NCBI GenBank assembly: GCA_017537905.1
Contig: JAFYJX010000016.1
Span: 1 to 19,262, forward strand
DNA length: 19,262 nt
Reading direction: 5' to 3'
From: Clostridiales bacterium
Lineage (GTDB): Bacteria; Bacillota_A; Clostridia; Saccharofermentanales; Saccharofermentanaceae
The position numbers were made by a program, and so were the translations under genes. Below, in pieces: positions 15,106-19,262 of the stretch (positions are counted from its first letter, which is position 1; every line of letters begins with the position of its first letter). The notes beneath the pieces were generated by a model. That model was not told the DNA's origin and made no database searches. It was given only the letters and a program-made list of their open reading frames with translations.

Positions 15106-16488
15106 ATGAAGAAGATTGTTGCAACGCTTTTAAGCGGTGTCATTCTGACATCGTTTGTTCTCTGTGGATGCCAGAAGCCTGTTGAGACTGATGATGGCGA
15201 TGAGAACGAGATCCAGACAGAAGCAGGTTATGAGAAGCAGGAAAACGGCGTGACTACTCCGCTAACAACAACTGCGTCCGTACAGATCAACGAGGACAAC
15301 ATTAAGAAAGTAAAAGACCTTTACGATTCCAAAGAACCTGAAGGCAGCCGTGTTGTTCCTTTTTATCTTGATGGTATCAGAGGTGGAGGCTGTTATTCTG
15401 TACATGATGAGAATGTTTATTTCGACTATACAACGATGAAAGGCGATAGCGAGATAAGCCTGAATATCCATTCTGATACACAGCTCGTTTCTGTTACTTT
15501 CCAGTTGGGATATGGTGAGACCCGTTATTACGGAAATACTTCGGTAGGTCTTGCCTCTGTCGAATCATTGATCGATACTTTGATCGATAACCCGCGTGCG
15601 GTTGATCTTTACGATGATTCTGCTCTTTCGGCAAACGAAGAGAACATCAAGAAAGATCTTCCTATTATGTATTCACGACTGATTGCCTGCGCGGAAAAGG
15701 CATTCCCTGAGCTTGGCATAGGTCTTGAAGATTTGGGCATTGATTTAGGTGATAAATACAGATCTCTTGATCCCACACAGACGATAAGCAGGGAAGTCGT
15801 AGTCAAGAGCGAGCACAAATTCGTAAATGGTATCTGCTCCGATTGCGGCATGTGCTGGACTGAATACTATTATGATGCTATCGGTAAGCTTGATAACGAT
15901 GAAGCCAATACAGGCTGGCGTTCATTGTATGGCCAGGATTCTTCCACGATGATGTCTCCCGGTGATTATGTACAGTGTTCCGCTTCCAACAAGGAATCCG
16001 GCGATGTGTTCTATCACTTTATAGACACCAAGAAAGAAAACAGAGAGAGCGTTACATGCAGGATTTACTGCCGTAAAGATGGAAAGGGCGTAGATACTGC
16101 AATCAGAATGAATTATGAGCAGAATATGTACTCTGTCGGTCAGGGCATTGTTGATTACAAATATAATTACTGGCTTGAGATCAAAGCAGATGCCGGCGAT
16201 TATGCAAAAGTGTTTGAGTCAAAGGAATCATTCAAGAAATATGCAGAAGTAATTCTGTTTATTACAGGTGATGACGGAGTTGGTCGCAGCGCATGGGGGA
16301 ATAAGAAAGACGCAGACCTGAAGAAGGAATTTGAGGCTGAGGGCTGCACATATTTAACCAAAGATGAGGCCCTTGATTTCTTCTGGGATCATCATCAGGG
16401 TATCCTTGCCAGCATGGATACGGGAATGATCTGGCTTGATACATCGCTCGCAGATATGGGAGTAAATTGGAAAAAACAGGATAATTAG
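15106..16488 (+). CDS. Secreted lipoprotein with cysteine-cluster C-terminal half (long paralogue)
   Basis: 460 residues. A lipoprotein signal MKKIVATLLSGVILTS leads to the lipobox LCGC, so processing would leave Cys22 as the lipid-bearing residue. A low-complexity acidic/Thr linker follows. Residues about 60-230 form a domain shared with the next gene, from NIKKV through LGIGLEDLGIDLGDKYRSLDP. The C-terminal half is unique to this copy. It begins with HKFVNGICSDCGMCW: His237, Cys244, Cys247 and Cys250, a possible metal-binding knuckle of a kind seen in secreted clostridial proteins. I do not recognise a function. The ATG at 15106 is preferred over one at 15100 because AAGGGG (15093-15098) is then 7 bases away, and because it matches the start of the paralogue. 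Its neighbours are an Imm1-like gene and its shorter paralogue. Confidence 0.85.
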   Translation: MKKIVATLLSGVILTSFVLCGCQKPVETDDGDENEIQTEAGYEKQENGVTTPLTTTASVQINEDNIKKVKDLYDSKEPEGSRVVPFYLDGIRGGGCYSVHDENVYFDYTTMKGDSEISLNIHSDTQLVSVTFQLGYGETRYYGNTSVGLASVESLIDTLIDNPRAVDLYDDSALSANEENIKKDLPIMYSRLIACAEKAFPELGIGLEDLGIDLGDKYRSLDPTQTISREVVVKSEHKFVNGICSDCGMCWTEYYYDAIGKLDNDEANTGWRSLYGQDSSTMMSPGDYVQCSASNKESGDVFYHFIDTKKENRESVTCRIYCRKDGKGVDTAIRMNYEQNMYSVGQGIVDYKYNYWLEIKADAGDYAKVFESKESFKKYAEVILFITGDDGVGRSAWGNKKDADLKKEFEAEGCTYLTKDEALDFFWDHHQGILASMDTGMIWLDTSLADMGVNWKKQDN

Positions 16489-16499
16489 GTTAATGTAGC

Positions 16500-16529
16500 A
16501 AGGGGATTTGGCATAGTCTGAATCCCCTT
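16500..16529 (+). other. Intergenic hairpin between the lipoprotein genes
   Basis: AAGGGGATT (16500-16508) pairs with AATCCCCTT (16521-16529) around a 12-base loop. There is no T-run, so it is a poor terminator. Its sequence GGGATTTGGC(A/T)TAGTC recurs in the hairpin after the second lipoprotein gene. Confidence 0.7.
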
Positions 16530-16550
16530 AATACGATTGGGGGGCAGAAA

Positions 16551-17183
16551 ATGAAGAAGATTATTGCAGTGCTTTTAAGTGGTGTTATGCTTGCATCTCT
16601 TGTGCTTTGCAGCTGCTCAACAGCAAATGCAGAGAAAACGGAAGGACAGACTGAAGAAACGGTTCCGGTTGTACTTAATGAGGAAAACATCAAGAAAGTA
16701 GAGGAGCGGTATTTTTCGGATCAGCCGCATCCTGAAGCTCTTATCATTGAAGATGATAGTATCAGAGGAAGCGTGGTAACCTGTTTTGAAGGACCTGTCA
16801 TCGTTATGACGTATTATAGTGAAGATAAAGATAATCTAAATCTTTTTATTGTTAGGGATAGTGCTGAAGTAGCTCTTGCTTTTCAAATGCGCTATGGAGA
16901 TGAAAGTTTTGAGGGTTCTGTCTCAACTGACCTGACCGGTCTTGAATCGTGTATTGATCAAATGGCCAATGATCCCGAATCGGTTGATTCACATGTGGGT
17001 CGTTCTATTAAGAAAAAGATAAAGAAGGATTTGCCAATCTACTATTCCAGAATGATCGCATTGGCAGATAAGGCGTATCCTGAATTAGGACTTGGTTTTG
17101 AAGACTTGGGATTCAGCTTTGGAAATAAATACAGATCAGTAGATCCGAGGCAGCTGACCAGTAAAGAAAAGCAATTGATATAA
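16551..17183 (+). CDS. Secreted lipoprotein, short paralogue
   Basis: 210 residues. The signal MKKIIAVLLSGVMLAS and lipobox LCSC (Cys22) match the upstream gene almost residue for residue. The body aligns with residues about 50-230 of the upstream protein: NIKKV, then IRG, YSRMIALADKAYPELGLGFEDLGF, then NKYRSVDP. It ends a few residues later, just before the point where the long copy enters its cysteine cluster. It may be a truncated duplicate or a deliberately shorter form. No frame-shifted remnant of the missing half is visible in the few bases before the terminator. The ribosome binding site is an unusual run of six G (16539-16544), 6 bases before the ATG. The pair is probably co-transcribed. 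Function unknown. Confidence 0.85.
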   Translation: MKKIIAVLLSGVMLASLVLCSCSTANAEKTEGQTEETVPVVLNEENIKKVEERYFSDQPHPEALIIEDDSIRGSVVTCFEGPVIVMTYYSEDKDNLNLFIVRDSAEVALAFQMRYGDESFEGSVSTDLTGLESCIDQMANDPESVDSHVGRSIKKKIKKDLPIYYSRMIALADKAYPELGLGFEDLGFSFGNKYRSVDPRQLTSKEKQLI

Positions 17184-17194
17184 ATCTGACTTCT

Positions 17195-17229
17195 AAGGGA
17201 TTTGGCTTAGTCCAAGTCCCTTTGTTTTA
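17195..17229 (+). terminator. Rho-independent terminator of the lipoprotein pair
   Basis: An 11-base-pair stem (17195-17205 with 17212-17222, one G-U pair) and a 6-base loop run into a T-rich tail (TTTGTTTTATTTT). The tail overlaps the stop codon of the convergent pseudouridine synthase gene. Confidence 0.8.
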
Positions 17230-18123
17230 TTTTATGCCGTCTATAACTGCCTGTATGTCTGAGGGAAGCTCAGCCTCAAAGACTTTGATCTCTCCATCAA
17301 ATGGATCCTTGTATTCGATCCTGTATGCGTGCAGAGCGACTCTGCCTATCTTAGGATCAAAGAAGGATGCTGATTCTTTGAGCGATTCGTTGGGATTGTC
17401 ATCAGAAAGCGGTCCGTAAAGGCCGTCTCCTAAGAGCGGGTGGCCTACATGGCAGGAATGAGTCCTTATCTGATGACATCTGCCGGTCTCAAGTTCGAAT
17501 TCGACAAGTGAGATGTCAGCCTTTTCGAAATACTCAATAGTCCTATAGTGCGTGACAGAGGGCTTACCGTCAGGAACGCAGTCCCTGATCATGACTGAAT
17601 TTGGACGCCTGGCAATAGGGAAGTCCATCGTGCCTTCCATGGGGTCAAAAGCGCCGTAACAGAGCGCTTTATAACGCTTCTTGATATCAGTCGTCGCGAG
17701 CATGTTATGTGAATATCCGTCCTTTGCAACAATCAGGAGGCCTGAAGTCTCTCTGTCCAGGCGCATAACGGGATGAAGGGTGTTTTCGGATAAGTTCGTG
17801 AGAAGCGAATCCTCAAGGTGTCCGTGGGAAGGGTGGGTAACCATTCCGGCAGGTTTGTTTACGACGGCGTAGTGTTCATTTTCGAACACTATTCCGACAT
17901 TAGGCGGGGGCGTAAGGGCGGCGGAGTTTTCCTCATACTCAAAATAGAGCCTGTCGCCGGTCTTAACAGGGTCCTTAACGCGGGCATGGACACCGTTAAG
18001 CTCTACTGTTCCGTAGAGTTTTACGCGCTTGACCCAGGTGGTGCTCATCTTGAACTCGCGCCTCATGATCTGCTGGATTTCGCAGCCGTTATATTCACTT
18101 TCAACAAAATAATCTATTCGCAT
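17227..18123 (-). CDS. RluA/RluD-family RNA pseudouridine synthase
   Basis: 298 residues. It converts selected uridines in rRNA or tRNA to pseudouridine. An N-terminal S4-like RNA-binding domain (about residues 12-75, VKRVKLYGTVELNGVHARVKDPVKTGDRL) precedes the catalytic domain. The catalytic loop is RLDRETSGLL with Asp123. VNKPAGMVTHP upstream and HQIRTH with GHPLLGDGLYG downstream are family signatures. The exact target cannot be read from the sequence, so I give no symbol, though RluD (23S rRNA) is the closest general class. The start at 18123 has no Shine-Dalgarno sequence. An extended -10 element is placed so that transcription would begin at or next to the start codon, so the mRNA may be leaderless. 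An ATG at residue 27 also lacks a ribosome binding site. It diverges from rny. Confidence 0.92.
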   Translation of the reverse strand: MRIDYFVESEYNGCEIQQIMRREFKMSTTWVKRVKLYGTVELNGVHARVKDPVKTGDRLYFEYEENSAALTPPPNVGIVFENEHYAVVNKPAGMVTHPSHGHLEDSLLTNLSENTLHPVMRLDRETSGLLIVAKDGYSHNMLATTDIKKRYKALCYGAFDPMEGTMDFPIARRPNSVMIRDCVPDGKPSVTHYRTIEYFEKADISLVEFELETGRCHQIRTHSCHVGHPLLGDGLYGPLSDDNPNESLKESASFFDPKIGRVALHAYRIEYKDPFDGEIKVFEAELPSDIQAVIDGIK

Positions 18124-18129
18124 TGTTTA

Positions 18130-18138
18130 ATTCTAACA
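18130..18138 (-). promoter_or_regulatory. Extended -10 element of the pseudouridine synthase gene
   Basis: The minus strand reads TGTTAGAAT. Six bases separate it from the A of the start codon, which would be about the seventh base after the -10 box, the usual start site of transcription. No good -35 box is present. Confidence 0.45.
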
Positions 18139-18143
18139 AATTA

Positions 18144-18172
18144 TTGACAGATAGAACATTTATTTCTACAAT
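18144..18172 (+). promoter_or_regulatory. Strong sigma-A promoter of rny
   Basis: A perfect TTGACA (18144-18149), a 17-base spacer and TACAAT (18167-18172). It lies back to back with the promoter of the divergent pseudouridine synthase gene, so the polymerases would compete for the same DNA. Confidence 0.85.
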
Positions 18173-18176
18173 ATTC

Positions 18177-18196
18177 AATGGCTTGTCAGAGCCATT
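18177..18196 (+). promoter_or_regulatory. Hairpin at the predicted 5' end of the rny mRNA
   Basis: AATGGCT (18177-18183) pairs with AGCCATT (18190-18196) around a 6-base loop, followed by two more T residues. The predicted transcription start is at about 18179, so the hairpin would sit at the very 5' end. GGAGGTGA (18227-18234) lies 8 bases before the GTG start. Confidence 0.6.
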
Positions 18197-18242
18197 TTAA
18201 ACGTTCTTTGACAACTAAATAAATTTGGAGGTGAGTACCAAC

Positions 18243-19262
18243 GTGCCACAAGTATCGTTATTATTCGTAATAATCGCGGGCGTTGTTGGTCTTATTCTGG
18301 GTATAGCAATAACAGCAGTTTATTTTAAATCCGGTATTTCCGGCGAACAAAAGAGACTTGCGGAGGACATTGCCAAATCAAAAGAGGAAAGTAATGTGCT
18401 TCTTGCAAATGCACAGAAGGAAGCAGAAAACAACAAGCGTGATTTGCTTTTGCAGGCTAAAGAAGAAGTCTCCCGCGTCCGTTCCGAACTGGAGCGTGAA
18501 GCCAGAGAGAAGAAACAGGAACTTGCAAAAGAACGCAATAAGCTCGAGCAGAAAGAAGAAAATATCAATCGTATTGAAGCTAATTGTGAACGCAAGCAGG
18601 AAGAAATCGAGAGACGTCAGCAGAATATTGCTGAACTCGAGGCCAGAGCCAAGGATTACGAGCAGCGTAAGAAGACTGAACTTGAGAAGGTTTCAGGACT
18701 TACGGTTGCAGATGCCAGAAGCTTAGTGCTTGATGAAGCAAAGCGTGAATACACTCACGATATGGCCTTAATGCTCAAGCAGATGGAAGAAAAAACCAAA
18801 CAAGATGCAGATAAGGTTGCAAAAGACATTATCGTTAACGCTATCCAGCGTTATGCATCCGATTACGTTTCTGAAGTCACAGTATCTGTTGTAACACTCC
18901 CCAACGACGAGATGAAAGGTCGAATCATCGGTCGTGAAGGACGTAACATCAGGGCAATCGAGACAATTACCGGAGTCGATCTTATTATCGACGATACTCC
19001 GGAAGCAATTGTACTTTCATCGTTCGATCCTATCAGAAGAGAGATCGCAAGAATGACGATTGAAAGACTCGTAGCAGACGGAAGAATCCATCCTGCCAGA
19101 ATCGAAGAGATGGCAGGCAAGGCAAGGAAGGAACTCAATCAGACTATCAAGACTGAGGGCGAGAAGGCAGCCTTTGACACAGGTGTAATGAATCTGCATC
19201 CTGAACTGATCAAGCTTTTAGGCCGTCTTCGTTACCGCACATCGTACGGACAGAACGTACTG
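18243..19262 (+). CDS. rny: Ribonuclease Y, N-terminal 340 residues (runs off the window)
   Basis: Membrane-bound endoribonuclease that starts mRNA decay in many Gram-positives; the full protein is usually about 520 residues. The start is a GTG at 18243, supported by GGAGGTGA 8 bases upstream. Residues about 6-28 form one membrane helix ([18 protein letters not shown]). A long charged coiled coil follows to about residue 200. The KH RNA-binding domain carries [10 protein letters not shown] at residues 226-235, then [25 protein letters not shown]. The last residues seen ([13 protein letters not shown]) are the entry to the HD catalytic domain, whose metal-binding His-Asp lies beyond the window. 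The gene has a strong promoter of its own and a 5' leader of about 64 bases with a hairpin. Confidence 0.96.
   Translation, partial: MPQVSLLFVIIAGVVGLILGIAITAVYFKSGISGEQKRLAEDIAKSKEESNVLLANAQKEAENNKRDLLLQAKEEVSRVRSELEREAREKKQELAKERNKLEQKEENINRIEANCERKQEEIERRQQNIAELEARAKDYEQRKKTELEKVSGLTVADARSLVLDEAKREYTHDMALMLKQMEEKTKQDADKVAKDIIVNAIQRYASDYVSEVTVSVVTLPNDEMKGRIIGREGRNIRAIETITGVDLIIDDTPEAIVLSSFDPIRREIARMTIERLVADGRIHPARIEEMAGKARKELNQTIKTEGEKAAFDTGVMNLHPELIKLLGRLRYRTSYGQNVL

Overview
The window looks like chromosomal DNA of a low-to-moderate GC Gram-positive anaerobe of the class Clostridia (Bacillota). The evidence is the gene order efp, asp23-family gene, amaP, DUF2273 gene, nusB, xseA, xseB, ispA, dxs, nadK, argR, recN, the presence of RNase Y, strong purine-rich ribosome binding sites, sigma-A type promoters with 17-base spacers, and Rho-independent terminators. 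I cannot name the genus. The usual sporulation neighbours of this block (spoIIIAA-AH before it, spoIVB and spo0A after recN) are not here, which fits a lineage that has lost or rearranged sporulation genes.

Layout. Positions 1-621 hold the 3' end of an NADP-type glutamate dehydrogenase, closed by a terminator. Positions 881-2659 encode an unusual single-pass membrane protein: a PP2C-like cytoplasmic domain that has lost its metal-binding aspartates, one membrane helix, an outer SH3-like domain and a Thr/Pro-rich repetitive tail. Aspartate kinase (lysC) lies on the minus strand and diverges from yqeG (HAD phosphatase). efp follows with its own promoter and terminator. From 5589 to 11414 runs a tight operon: yqhY, amaP, a DUF2273 gene (envelope homeostasis), nusB (antitermination), xseA/xseB (exonuclease VII), ispA and dxs (isoprenoid precursors). 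Most junctions overlap or are a few bases apart. A clear promoter at 11421-11449 starts a second unit of nadK, argR and recN.

After recN the conserved block ends and accessory genes begin: an Imm1-like immunity protein with no visible toxin partner, and two tandem paralogous lipoproteins. The second lipoprotein lacks the C-terminal half of the first, and each gene is followed by a related hairpin. Next come an RluA/RluD-family pseudouridine synthase on the minus strand and, diverging from it, the first 340 codons of RNase Y (rny), which runs off the window.

The most unusual items are the pseudo-phosphatase surface protein, the orphan Imm1-like protein beside a duplicated lipoprotein pair, a possibly leaderless pseudouridine synthase mRNA, and a hairpin at the predicted 5' end of the rny mRNA. 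I see no CRISPR array, tRNA, rRNA, insertion sequence or recognisable riboswitch.
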